Assembly (NCBI GenBank): GCA_029204225.1 | Contig: CM055095.1 | Span: forward strand, 37,068,597-37,132,596 | Length of the DNA stretch: 64,000 nt | DNA from: Diphasiastrum complanatum | Taxonomy: Eukaryota; Streptophyta; Lycopodiopsida; Lycopodiales; Lycopodiaceae | Reading direction: 5' to 3' | In this document: positions 43,801 through 55,577 of the stretch, piece by piece | Layout of the letters: the number at the start of each line of letters is the position of its first letter | How positions within the stretch are numbered: the stretch's first letter is position 1 | Notes under the pieces: generated by a model | The model's database searches: none | The model's input: the letters and a program-made list of their open reading frames with translations, nothing else | Told to the model about the DNA's origin: nothing | Translations under genes and position numbers: made by a program

Positions 43801-46800
43801 AAATCTCTAAGAGTTCATGAGCATGTGCTTGTTAACATCTATTGCAAAAAACATCAAAATTGAGACTGGACTCAGCCTATAGTTGCTAATCTTCTCGTTT
43901 TGCTTAGTGACGTGCAAGGATATGCATTGGTCCTCCTAGCAATCCTTAATCCAAGCTACTGCACACGTATGTCAAGGAAAAGCATGATGAGACAATTACT
44001 TTCGATGAAAGATTGAGAGGAAACAATTATTTTCAGTCAGAATTGCTTCTTAGCAAGTACTAAGGCATTGCAAGTACATATTACGCGTACGTTTTGGCCA
44101 CGAAAGATTGCACTCTTTTTTTTTCTGGAGCCGGCGTAAAAAACAGTTTTCGAAAGAGTTTGATGATTTTGTTCATTTTTTGGGTAAATAATTGGTTAAT
44201 CTTGCCAAACAGAATTACATGAAGACACAACTGATCCGGAAGCAACGATTCGTGGTTGGCGAATTGAATGATGGAAAAACCATTCAATATTCCTCTACTT
44301 TTGTTTCGCTTCAATTCCTCTTATAAGGTGCTTGAAGGTAACCCTTTCAAATGCTAATGTACTCGAATTAAAACTTTAAAGAGGTGCTTAATGGTACTAG
44401 TTCGAAACACTAACCCTTTTGATTGTGATGTTTCTAAGCATCTCTACAGCTGCTAACAAAAAACATTTCTTAGAAAAAAGGGTTCTTCTCTGAAATTTTC
44501 ACAATGCTCTTCCTTTTTTTGTGGTCAAAACATATGTATTATGTATGTGCTATATATACAATAAATCTGTTACGTTCAATAAATAAAGAAAAGGTTCATA
44601 CTTACAGAATTGAACGTTTGAAAAAGAAGGATTGGAAAAGGTATCTATGATGTATGGAAATAATATACATATATATACCTCAAACATGGCGATAAACAAA
44701 TCATAGCTGCCCATTCTAAAACGTCATTGGAATGGGTATCTATGATGTATACATAATAATATACACATATATAACATAAACATGATGTATATACAAATGA
44801 TAGCTGCCCATTCCAGGCCCTGAAAGAAAAGATTAAGTATGTACTGTTTTTCTAGGTAAAAGAAGCTGATACTCGCGGAAGAGTTTCTTTTGCTCATATG
44901 CTCCTTGAGCATGGGACTCTTCAATGGTTTACATGCCCATGACCATATAAGAGTCTTTCCAAGCTCTAGATTTGGATTGATCATTCAATTGACACTCATT
45001 CTACTTTAAATCCAGCTGTCATGCTTCTCCATTGATTTGCTGTATCTTAAAATGTTCATTGTTCAATACAATACTCACTTTTATATCCTTTAAGCTATAG
45101 ATCTTGGGTACTCTACAATTTTGTATAAGAGCCTATTAATCTAGAGTTGCATGTCCATTTTTGCTTGCCAAAAACCTTAGAAGTCCACTTTTAACATTGG
45201 AACATTACCTATGGCCTCAAGACTTAATAAGTTAAGGTGCTTTTACTTTTTTAACCTACTGAAAAATTATTTCAAGGCTATATAGATTTTAAATAAGCAC
45301 ACATTGCTTTTAATACTTGAAAATAGGTATTAAGGTGTAAACTTCAAGAATAGGGAGCAAAGAAGTCATGTCCAAACTTGACCTAGGGAAAACTTGGAAG
45401 TGAGAGAAGGCATAACAGCAGATTGTGAAGGGAAAAAGATGGCAAGTGTTGGTTTGTCCTATGCCTAGCTCTCGAGTGTTTGTCAATCACAGGTTGAGGA
45501 TCAAAAAGTTAATACAGGATGAGAGTTCTAGCCGAGTCTCTTCTTTATCACACCTTTTGGGCTCCTTTGCATCCTTTGGTAGAGGGTTCTACTTACATAG
45601 TGACTACATATTCAAAGAGTACCTATTTGCTTTAGGCCAAGGCTTTCCATTAGAATATCAAAGATTATGGAATAGGTGTGGTTTCTAAGGGATCTTTTCT
45701 TGAAGACATTTTTTGTAGTTACTTCCTGCCATTGGTCATCTCTTTGAATCACTTGGACTATTGCTGAATGCCCTATCCGATTGGCTTTGGGTCCTGCTAG
45801 CATGATGCTATTTATTCCTACATTCCCATGCCATTCTTGAACTGGTTGATTGGCATGGGCCTTTATAATTTTAGGGGATCTCATGATTATCCCTTTACTG
45901 GTGCTTTGGGCTAGACAGGTTGGGTGTTTCTCTTTATTTGTCAAAGCTAGGGCACTTCCTTTCCATTGTGCGTTTGCATCGCTTTATGTTGCACTATTGC
46001 TTCCTTGATCGAGAGGGCTCCATGTTTGGCATACTGCTAATTTGACTGCCTACACAACTTGATTCATGGAGCTCCCTTATCCTTTTATTTCTATTTTTAA
46101 TGTAATTGAAGTTTCTTATGGCTATGAGCTTCATTTCCATAATCTTGATGAGAATTTTGTTCCCTCCTCTCCTGCTCTTGTTTAATGTCTCTATATGCAT
46201 CGCTTGCCTTCCTGGTCCTTGCCACATTTGTCTTGCTTTTACGTTGCTCATACTCAATTTATTGCACTAGTTGAAAGTGGCAACAGGCATTCTTTTATTC
46301 ACGACTATGTTTTCTCACACTTACTGGCTATTCTAGAGCTCTCTTGGATTAGACCGATGAGAAAATAGCTTCCATGTGTCCCTCTATTACCCGCTACCAG
46401 ACACTCACCAGGTTGCCACTTGTGACACACCTAACCCTGCTTGGGCCTAATGCCTAGCTACAGTTACAGGCCATCACTGTTGCTTACAATAGGCTGGCTT
46501 GGTCGAAGGTCATGTTACGTCTGAGATTAGGGCCTATGTGTGGTGTCAAAAATAAGAAAGGCAGCTGTCAATATTTTGGGAAAAGAATTACTGAGTCTGG
46601 ATTTTGGGTTATAATTTTCTTAGAAGTGGTTCGATTCTGGATCTATCAAATTTCAATTCCTCAAATCACGGTAGAGAATTCATTTAATTCAAATATGATC
46701 TGCAAAGTTAGAGTTTTCAAAATCCTGATTTTCCATCTTCTGTCATACCACTGTTTCACATCCTTTTTGGAAACAAAATCTGGAATAATCACATAAGGGA

Positions 46801-48978
46801 ACTAAATTAAGGCATATCTATAGAAACAGATCAAACATCAGAGTTTTCTGCTTAATGGATATGAATTTCACGACCAACTGCAGTAAGTCTCTAAGATGCA
46901 TTTATCATTTTAATTGGTCCACTACCAGTAATTTTCAAGATCCACTTGACACACTTTTGACACTTTCAAGCTACTAGTATCATTCATTTAATTCAAATAT
47001 GATCTGCAAAGTTAGAGTTTTCAAAATCCTGATTTTCCATCTTCTGTCATACGCACTGTTTCACATCCTTTGGAAACAAAATTTGGAACAATCACATAAA
47101 GGAACTAGATTGAGGCATATCTATAGAAACAGATCAAACATCAGAGTTTTCTGCTTAATGGATATGAATTTTACGACCAACTGCAGTAAGTCTCTATGAT
47201 GCATTTATCATTTTAATTGGTCGACTACCAGTAATTTTCAAGATCCACTGACACACTTTTGACACTTTGAAGCTACTAGTATCAGGTTGTTTATTGGCTG
47301 TCTTTTTTCACATCATTTGGAGGGTATTGTGCAACACATTTAAGCTACTGAACTAGCTTTGGTCATACAAAATGGAAAGGAAAAAAACTGTGACAAAAAG
47401 AACTTTTTCAAGCTGGAGCTAATTACAGACCCTTGATACGTATGCTTTACATTTTTGGCCCTACGTATCATTCCTTGTATACAAAACTTATCAAAAGAAA
47501 CAAATTTTTCTGTTCGGTTTCTCAACAGAAAAAAATAAAAAATAAAACATTTGATATGCTTGGGAACTATGCCTGATACTAAGAACAAATCATGGTACAG
47601 CGACAAAGTACCTTCTTAAGTTTCATCACGATGAGACATTTTTCATAGGACTCTTCATACAGTTTCTTGAAGAAGGTATCAACTTGCTCTTTGTGGGTCA
47701 TAGTCTTATCGTAAGGAATATCATGAACCAGTACAGTAAAATCCTCTGGTTGTGCTTTTGTTGAGGAAAGCAATGAACTCCGCAGTGCCACTATGTGCTT
47801 GTACTTTTTCCATAAGATGACATATGTCACGACGGATAACCAATAAGAACCCACTAAGAATGCCCATATCCTATTCTTGTCGTGGTTCTGCATCATAAAA
47901 TTGAACCTTGTCACCCAAAATCAGTATCAAGGTTTTAAAATTCAAGGAAAAAAATGAAGTCCAGTCCAAAGTTTTGGGAAAAGAACCAGTGAGGAGCCTG
48001 GTAATATAGAGAATCCAAAATATTTTGCTGACTTACAGATATATTTCCCATGGCAAACCTGTCAAATCCACCAAAAGAAGGCCCCTGCATTACCTTCACA
48101 CAACACCCTTCACACCGTCAGTTGAACATTTGAAATGCTTTAAAAAAATCAGAACTCTCAATCCAGTTGCAAACAAACAGGCACCAGTAAGTTTCTATTT
48201 CAAGTTCAGTATCTAGCTTACAGTCATATTCCCAAATGCTGCAAATTTGTCTGAACCATGAACTGTGGCTCCACTCGTAGAATTGCTTAAGTTGTCCAGT
48301 GTATTGTAATTGTGGCTAGTAGCTGAGAGGGGGATGAGCACGGGTAGACAGAAGATAGCTGTATACCCCAAGATCTTCAGCGCTGCAGATTGAGACGTAA
48401 GGCATATTAATTTGAGCCACCATGGATAGCTGATACAACTACAAATGATTCGCAGAATTTGCTAAAAGCGTAGATATAAATCAGTCAACAAATTGCCTGA
48501 GAACATGAACTTGCCCTAACATTCCACAATAACAGTTGAGGAAAAACTAAACTGCTTACGGATATTACTAATCAGCTTTAGCTTGTAAGTCAGCTAATGG
48601 AAAAACTGGAAAATTGATCTTATTTTGCACCATGAGCTGCCGAATTCAGTCCTTGTGTGAACAATGGCAAAAAACTTCCTATAGCAAAAATAAATGGAAA
48701 AAGGGGGTACATGTCTCAAAAAGACTGAGATAAACGGCTCCGTCAAGTCCTGCTAAAGCAATGATGTCCGTCTCCGAAGCTTGCCATGCCTCGTGCATCC
48801 ACGTGAATGGCCTCCGAGGTTTAGCTAGATCAGGAAGATCCAATCCGTTTGATTGTCTCAATGCATAATACACAGGATAATTTCCAGGCTGACGTGACAG
48901 GAACTCATAGACAATTAATAGTGCACAACATATAGAGAAGGAGGTAGCCAACGACGTTATGAAAGAAGCTGTTTCCAT
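40827..48978 (-). CDS. ERD4: OSCA3/ERD4-like hyperosmolality-gated cation channel
   Basis: Six exons: 48978-48711, 48382-48222, 47887-47612, 43084-42234, 42061-41806, 41183-40827. All introns are GT-AG. The exons total 2169 nt in one frame, 722 residues, about the length of Arabidopsis ERD4/OSCA3.1. Family: plasma- or endomembrane mechanosensitive, osmotically gated Ca2+-permeable channels (DUF221, anoctamin-like fold). Exon 1 gives the first membrane helix (FITSLATSFSICCALLIVY) and the PFTWMHEAWQASETDI motif. Exons 3-4 hold the cytosolic RRM-like domain with a charged coiled segment (FWKELERFKQKLAQSEAKF). Exons 4-6 hold the pore region: VVFYMIPVAFISAVTTW, LPQIALSVFLALLPMFLEYL, GKYFYFVIFNVFLGVTLG, VGYGLELSRI, CYAVIAPMVLP, LRNQALKVYVPSFDSKGR. 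The acidic tail ends at TAG 40827. The start METASFITSL aligns with the family start. Nothing is broken, so it is probably functional. Confidence 0.93.
43597..43619 (+). repeat. (AC)n microsatellite
   Basis: About 11 AC units in intron 3. Confidence 0.95.
44640..44830 (+). repeat. tandem duplication, unit about 95 bp
   Basis: Both units begin GGTATCTATGATGTAT (44640, 44735) and end ATAGCTGCCCATTC. They have diverged in the AT-rich middle. Confidence 0.85.
45425..46260 (+). other. possible LINE-type ORF1 remnant
   Basis: An 87-codon plus frame ends PLEYQRLWNRCGF, which resembles the V-YE-LP--C--CG entry to the zinc knuckle of plant LINE ORF1 proteins. The frame stops at once and no endonuclease or reverse transcriptase is readable. 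This is weak evidence; it may be chance. Confidence 0.25.
46678..47283 (+). repeat. tandem duplication, unit about 303 bp
   Basis: Copy 1 (46678-46981) and copy 2 (46982-47283) are nearly identical. Both start ATTCATTTAATTCAAATATG and end AGCTACTAGTATC. It is a recent duplication inside intron 3. Confidence 0.95.
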
Positions 48979-50190
48979 TTTCTTCTATTCTCACCAACAG
49001 ACGCTGAGATGCTCAGAAAAGCCACTCCTGATCACACTCCACCAACTTTGATCATAACCAAGTGGTCGCAAAGCCTGATTCACGATTTCACAGGCATTAA
49101 CAAACGCAGTTATTTGTTGGTTTGTTTGAAATGATACACGTCTGCATTCGTCATTGTTTCAGTATGGAATATACATTCAATTGAATCAGTCTGCCTTCAT
49201 CTTTTGCCCAGGTATCTGAATACCTTGTCTCCATCCTTCAAGCGCCCAATTGTGCTGATTGATTGCCGCTGTAGTTGCATCTGCTAAGGATCACGGCAGC
49301 AGCAAAACCTATTTGTTAATGTATTCAGCTTGCTGCCAGATTACTTCCAAAACCACAAGATTCATGAGACAGTAGCAGTCTGTTGAGAAAGTGGTGGAGA
49401 GGTTGCTTTTTCTTCCTGCTTTGTTATCCTTTTAAAAATCATTTGTATGCTGAGCACTCCAATCAAAAAGCTCGTTTGTTTTCCCAGAAACAAAGCTTCA
49501 TGCCCATCTATCACTCACTAATTTTTTTGGTTGTTTTTGTTACACTCTATGTAAGTAAACAAAAACCAGAGAAAACGATGCAATAAGTTTCTTTTGTTTA
49601 CGCTGGACACTTAAATCACAAAGCCTGTCTGTCTTCCCAGAAACAAATCTTCATGCCCATCTATCACACACTTATTTTTTGTTGTTTTTGTTACAATCTA
49701 TATAACTAAGAAAAATCAGAGCAAACAATGTAATAAATTTCTTTCGTTTAAGCTGAGCATTCAAATCGCAAAGCTTGTGTGTCTTCCCAGAAACAATGCT
49801 TCATGAGCACTCAGATCAAAAAGCTTGTTTCTATTCCCACAAACAAAGCTCCATTTCTCAAGACTCGCTTCTTCTAATTTGTTGTTTCTGTTACAAGCTA
49901 TTTAAGCTATAAAAAGGGTAGGATACATTGATTTGCTTTATTGGGTTTGATGCATAAACAAACAACTGATTTGTGTTTGTGTGTGTGCTTTGGAATTGCA
50001 CTTTCTGGGTAGTGACTAGTGCTGTTGTTGTGGCACTCCCATATTGTGCCACTACACATACACAACACGTTTTCTTTTTCCTTTTTGTTTGAGCCTCCCA
50101 AAAACATAAACTATATCCCACCCTATCCCATCCCCCAACAACCTTATTTTAATGTGACACTTAATAGTAGGAAATGAAGGTGGAAACCTT
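48979..50190. other. upstream region of the OSCA3-like gene
   Basis: This stretch should hold the promoter and 5' leader. No convincing TATA box can be fixed. It contains the degenerate tandem repeat at 49440-49915. Confidence 0.5.
49440..49915 (+). repeat. degenerate tandem repeat upstream of the OSCA3-like gene
   Basis: CCCAGAAACAAAGCTTCATG-type words start at 49483, 49636, 49786 and (as CCCACAAACAAAGCTCCAT) 49836. Each of the first two is followed by CCCATCTATCAC and TTGTTTTTGTTACA. Two units of about 150 bp are followed by a shorter, partial pair. Confidence 0.8.
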
Positions 50191-50194
50191 AGAA

Positions 50195-50243
50195 GCCCGT
50201 TCCGACCATTTTGGGTTGGAACGTTCCTGGTCGGAACGAGTTT
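50195..50243 (+). mobile_element. 49-bp palindromic mini-element, second copy
   Basis: GCCCGTTCCGACCA ... TGGTCGGAACGAGTTT around GGGTTGGAACGTTCC. Eleven bases (CGTTCCGACCA) pair perfectly with TGGTCGGAACG. It is the same family as 7779-7851, in the opposite orientation. It lies just upstream of the hAT remnant and could belong to that element's end, but no clear 8-bp target duplication is visible. Confidence 0.55.
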
Positions 50244-50429
50244 TTTTTAAATAAAAAAAAAGAAGGTAAAAACCCTGCTGGCCCGAGCATTAGCCATTTC
50301 AGAAGTTAGCGAGCAGGGAAAGTACGCCTACAGTCATTTTCGGGATGAGCTGAGTGGGTGAATGTTCTGTGCTTTTTCTGTCATCATTGTTTGGGTATGT
50401 CAGTTTAATCAGCTGCAGGATTGTGTGAT

Positions 50430-52171
50430 GAGACTTCTAGCGTGATGTGGAGCAGCTCGTCACTGCTTTGAGACCCATGTATGTAGTTCTTCGGCTAGTG
50501 GATCGAGAGGGCAGTACCATGGGGCTATTGTACGAGTTCATGGACCGCATCTGTGAGGCTTTGTAGCGGCCACTTCTTCCATAGGCCAGGTATGTATGTC
50601 ACTTCAATTCAACATTATATTTAGGCAATTTCATTCAATTGTATGGTTGTTGGTGATCTTTTATGGTTTATTGCTTGCACGTTTTTTGCTTGTAGTAAGG
50701 CGCAGCTCAAATTCATATGGCTACGACGATGGAATAAATTCCATCGACCCATTCACGCAGTGGCTCACCTACTACACCCGATGTGGTAGTCACCTAGCTA
50801 GCTGCAGGACGAGGAACTATCAGGTGCTTGTGACTCATATGTGTTGCAAGTCTACACGGGACAGGGGCAGCTATACGAGTTGGAGGTTCAATATAGTAGG
50901 TACAAGAGCCAGTTGGGAGCGTTCTCGAGGGAGTTGGCGAAAGAGAGAGATAGCCGACTTCGTGCAGTCACATGGTGGGGTATTTTTCGGGACCTCACCC
51001 CGGTTTTGATGAGGCTTGCGCTACGTGTCCTCTCACAGGTATTTACCTAACTTTTTTCTTGATGTTCATCGTTGTCTTTTCTTCAGTCGTAGGTGGTGTT
51101 TTTGAAAAATGTACTTACTCGCTTGTATTGAGCATATTGTTTTTAAGATTGCTCTACATCGGCATGTGAGAGAAACTGCAGCACCTGGGCGCTTGTTCAC
51201 ACGAAAAAGCGCAACAGGCTAGCAGTTGAGCAGTGCGAGAGGTTGGTGTTTGGCAACACCAACGGCAGGTTACTTCGTCGCATCGGGGGGGGGGGGGGGG
51301 GGGGGGGGGGGGTGGGGGGTTTCTCTTTCCATCTTGGAGGTGAACCTAGATCATTGTATCATGTTTCCTGAGGATGGAACCGAGCCAGCTGCACCGGAGG
51401 AGGATATCATGGCCCAGATTTACGAGAATATCCAGGGCAAGACGGTCCGACACAGACGAGTTACTAGACAAGCCCCTAGGGCCCCTGGCAGCACAGTTGC
51501 AGCTGACCATGATGCTCTCGATGACACACCCCTGATAGAGTCTACTATGCCTACTCAGGTAATGAAATTTTTTTGTTCAAGTTGTAATTACAAATCAAGT
51601 TCTTCTTTTGCTCATGTGTTCTCTGAATGTGTTGGCTTTGTGGATGTACTGACATTGAGTCCTCGATGTGTAGGATCAGCATGCGCACACATTAGAGGAT
51701 GTAGACCATGGGCAGGAGGAGGCAGCAGCGGGTTTTGACTTCACACACATTTTCCCTACCCCTCCTAGGCCCCGGTATGTCGATCCAGATGCAGAGACCC
51801 AGGCAGAGCCAGATGACGAGACTTTGGATTGCCTACTGGAGACCATGTTGAGCATGGAGGGATTTTTTGATGGTAGGTCCACTCGTAGTGTACGCACCAG
51901 GGGTACTGGCAGATCTAGCAGTAGGCCCAGCCTAGCCGATCTGTATGTGCGGTTTGATCAAGAGCCAGGAGCATGTGCCCCCAGTACCTCTACTGCCCCA
52001 CCGATACCTAGGGGTAGGGGTAGGGGCAGACCTCGAGGGTCAGGCGTTGGATCCAGCCAGGGCATGAGCCAGTGTGCTAGAGCTAGAGGCAGAGGTAGAT
52101 CTGGATGGCTCGTGGCCCCCTCACTAGACATTATAGAGATTATCGTCTTAGCCTCAGATGACGTCTCACCA
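50430..52171 (+). pseudogene. hAT transposase-derived gene, 3' part
   Basis: Plus strand with probable introns. LRPMYVVLRLVDREGSTMGL near 50470-50530 and YEFMDRICEAL match the central hAT region; a stop follows. After an intron, SIDPFTQWLTYYTRCG and YELEVQYSRYKSQLGAF lead to the hAT dimerisation domain: VTWWGIFRDLTPVLMRLALR then VLSQ (about 50955-51040). After another intron come CERNCSTWALVHTKKRNRLA and CERLVFGNTNGRLLRRI (51160-51285). A run of 28 G interrupts here. An acidic C-terminal extension follows, with a clean intron (51559-51673) and an Arg/Gly-rich end (PRGRGRGRPRGSG). The BED finger and catalytic N-terminus are not seen. It is either a dead transposase or the end of a domesticated gene; the stop and the G run favour dead. 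Confidence 0.78.
51285..51312 (+). repeat. poly-G tract
   Basis: Twenty-eight G directly after the hAT dimerisation domain codons, then T and six more G. Exact length is doubtful in any assembly. It is a candidate G-quadruplex. Confidence 0.9.
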
Positions 52172-52179
52172 TAGGATTT

Positions 52180-53720
52180 ATTTTCATAGTACTATGTTAT
52201 TGGACATGACGTGTTTCTTTTTGTATCAGATGTACGGTGAACACATAACTATTTTATGGATGTTTTTTGCTTACATTTATGGCTCTTCCCTACACCCTGC
52301 TCGGATTATATGATGGTTATTCTCCTGCAGTTCCGTTATGTCATCAAGAATGTTTCTTGGTTTCAAAATAATTTCATGGTTTTGTTGATAAATGTATGGT
52401 GGTGGGTCAAATCGTATTTTAAATGCAAAATTTAGCCGAGCACCGTAGGTTGTTCCTATTGACATGAATTCTCAAGTTATTTTTACTCCATTCAACACTC
52501 CTAGTTAATAGTCTGATTATTGTAATTAATTGTCTGTTTATTAGTAGCTCTGTTTAATGTAGTTAATTTTCTATTTTTAAGTTGATTAGCTGAATTTTGA
52601 CATAAATTAATTCCTTTTTAAAAAAACCTATTTTTTTGGTTGGGGCATCGTTCCGCATTCCGTTTTGGAATGGGCATTTAATTTGGAAACAATGAATGCT
52701 GTTTTTTGGAAAACCTTCTTCCAAAGCATAGTGGGGACACACAATGGTATAAATACGAATGCACAACTCCATCATTAAACTCTTATATGGCTACATATAG
52801 TCTATGTAGAAAGAGATGTGGAGGTCGAAAAGGATGGATTTGGTGCTTTTTGATTGCGAATCGTACTTTGGCGTGAATAGCTATTTTTTCACCTTATTGA
52901 GACCGTTATGTCCAATGAGGTGAAGAGGGTCAAGAGAGGCAATCCAAGTCTCCCCTTCCCTCTTGAGAGCAAGAGACCCACAATAATCAACCTTCCACCA
53001 TGTAATGTTGGTTTTGAAATTGTTTTGCAATTATTTTTGTCTTTTTCAAACATTTCAACAATTCATTCAAAATTTACTCAATATTGCGTTTAGTGAGATA
53101 CACCCAATATATAAAGAAAATTGACATCTAGAAGTCTAAATTGGCTAGACACCCATACCTTATGCACACAACCCACAACTCTGAGTTTTGGCCATAGCCG
53201 ATTAGTTTTTGCCAAGTGATGTGATTGATGATAACAATTTGTTTGCAAAATCTCACAAAATGCCGCATGGTGAATTTATGTATCTTTGTTTCCAAGGGGG
53301 GCTTGAACATGGGACAAAAGAAACTTTGGATGCCAAGCTAACCAACCAACCCTATTGAAACACATGGCAAACTTATGATGTGATACATAAGCAAATCCTT
53401 TGCAAATTCATGGGTGCACATACAAAACAAAAATAAATAACTAAGGTTGCGTTTGAGTGTGAGAAAATAATGTAGTGGCCAAAACAGAACATGTTTAAAT
53501 AATATGAATTTAAAGACTCTAACATTTGGTAACTAATAAGTGCTTCTTGGGCAAGTTATTAATATAGAATTGACACATGGGATTTGTAGGTGCTTCATAA
53601 GCAAAACTTATAACAAACCCAACATCTTTATAAAGCTAGCTGCAACTTTAAGGTAGCCAAAATAAGACAAATGCTAAAGAAATTCTAAAGCAAAATCACC
53701 CCATTTGAGCTATCAAATGA
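52180..53720. other. gene-free stretch
   Basis: AT-rich. CGTTCCGCATTCCGTTTTGGAATGGGC-like sequence at about 52648-52675 faintly resembles the mini-palindrome ends. A single inverted SINE unit is annotated separately. No gene is seen. Confidence 0.4.
53275..53370 (-). repeat. tRNA-derived SINE unit
   Basis: On the minus strand: GGTTGGTTAGCTTGGCATCC (A-box-like), then AAAGTTTCTTTTGTCCCATG, TTCAAGCCCCCCTTGG (B-box position). It matches the units at 11440-11840. Confidence 0.65.
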
Positions 53721-53721
53721 A

Positions 53722-54670
53722 CTAGGAAATGAAGAAACCAGTTAGCTTTTCCATGACATATGTGATAGTTTTTGTAACTGAGTTTTCTTGATCATTAAAA
53801 AAGGGGCTGAAGTCAGGACTGTTAAGTCTATCCAAGGCAGGCTTTCTTACAAGGAATTTACATATAAAACTAGGATTGTGTTGTGCCTTGTCAATGCCAT
53901 TGATGTAGAGCAAATTTGTGAGCCATTGTCTTTCATTTTTAGCAGTCACATATTTTGCAGTTGTGTTCTTATTGTCGTATAGCCAGGTTTTTTTTTTGAT
54001 ATTTTTAATGGCAATGTTTTTACAAAAAGTCGCATGCTCCCTTATTGTTTCTTCGTTCAAATGTTCATGTGTAGGCAAGAGTCTGATTAATTTGAACCAT
54101 CCATCATAAAGTTCAGAAGCCACCTCATTAACATTATTCTTTTTCAAGGTAATATGATTGAGACCCATTTCTAAAGATTTACGTAAAATTTGGGCTTTTA
54201 ACAATATTGTTATCCATAGAAATGACATGCCCAAATTTTTCAGCAACAAAGTTCTTGAATCTATTAAGAGATAAGCATTTATGCGAATGTAAGTTTTCTA
54301 TGTCAACATCACAAAAAACATCAAAGGGAAAATACCAATCACTCTTGACACTTGGTAGGTAAGTCCAACCGAATGTAATATAATGGAAGCGTTCATCTAC
54401 AACAGCGAATAGTTTGAATAAAACATGAGCATAAAAAGTCTTCACATGGATTGCTTCAAAAACTCTATTGTGGTCCTTCTTTTTAACAAACTCCAGATAG
54501 ATCTTGACCCAGTCCAAAGTCCGCAACAAATCAGTCAAACACAAAACCTTATTCTCAGGTCCAGCAGAAGAACAAGTAGCCTATCAGTGTCAATGATAAA
54601 AGAATGCATCATTACGGTCTTTTCTCATACAACAAATAAGCGTCTGAATAAAATGGTTAGGTGGAGATAG
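53722..54670 (-). pseudogene. unrecognised protein, frameshifted
   Basis: Two overlapping frames (54544-54179 and 54249-53722) join into one protein of about 270 residues: the first ends around FGHVISMDNNIVK and the second continues AQILRKSLEMGLNHITLKKN. Weaker coding-like sequence runs further up to about 54670. The composition is that of a globular protein: Trp-containing motifs (RTLDWVKIYLEF, FGWTYLPSVKSDWYFPFDV, LYDGWFKLIRLLP), many Lys, and no low complexity or membrane helix. I cannot assign it to a family. Possible sources are a decayed host gene, a transposon ORF or an old viral insertion. Confidence 0.4.
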
Positions 54671-54822
54671 GGTCTCCCCATAACACAAAAGAACAGCATC
54701 TTGAAACCTCCCTGTGGACTAAAACATGAAAACAGACCTTTGTTAGCTTATGAACCGGATAAAAGGTAAGGGTTTAGTACTATCCCAACCAAGGAATAGT
54801 TGGAGTTACACCACAAGGATGC

Positions 54823-55085
54823 AGAGAGAGAGAGATACACAATTTCACATAGTTCCTCTTGATAAAGCAAGACTAAACCCTTTGAAGCCTTTATTCATAA
54901 ACCAACAAAATATAGCATAGCTGAAAAGTAAAATACAATACTGTAAAGCACCATAAAGCATAACCACTTTCAAAACGTCTAGTTGATACCTGCCACCATC
55001 CCACAACACAAAACCACACGAGTTAGTACAACGGGGAAGACAAGTGTCATAGTTGAGTGTTAGTTGTTATCCATGTCCACAAGAA
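54823..55085 (+). repeat. direct repeat, copy 1, with short GA head
   Basis: Starts with AGAGAGAGAGA, then TTCCTCTTGATAAAGCAAGA and GCCTTTATTCATAAACCAAC. Matches 56145-56405 closely. Confidence 0.9.
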
Positions 55086-55577
55086 GTTATACTACTTATC
55101 AACATAATTAGAATTCTAAATCATAATCTAGTCTTCCCAAACGCAAAAAAGGTTTTTTAGTGATAGGCCAAGCTATGCCATTACCATATCAGGGCATCTG
55201 CCATGCTGATCAGTTTTTGGGCATTGGTTTGTATCAGTTCATTTTGTTTAAAGCATAAGTATGAATAGTTTTCACCGTGAATATTGCTTATTGCAAAAAG
55301 AAATGGTGCGGACACGTGTGTTGGTGTTAGAGCAAATCCATGTTATGCTAATCTTGGTGACTTAAAAAACCTGTCACGCACTACTGTCCATACTCTTGAG
55401 CATATTTATGCTTTCCAGTCGTATCTCACCATAATCTGATATAACCACTGAATGGATAATAAATTTGTAAAAGCCATGGTTGAATAGTGTAGTTACGAAT
55501 AAACTTACGTTTATCGTAACTCCATATCCAACCTGTGGTTTTTAAGACCTTGTATTGGATAGGCTATAGCCTATTGG

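Larger units (their letters stand above)
43085..47611 (-). other. intron 3 of the OSCA3-like gene (4.5 kb)
   Basis: By far the largest intron; the others are 172-622 bp. It carries a (AC)n tract (43597-43619), a 95-bp tandem duplication (44640-44830), a possible LINE remnant (45425-46260) and a 304-bp tandem duplication (46678-47283). The flanking splice sites are intact. Confidence 0.85.

Noticed and set aside
52640-52680. Right terminal repeat of the hAT element
   Set aside because: Only weak similarity to the palindrome at 50.2 kb and no matching target duplication; not annotated as a feature.
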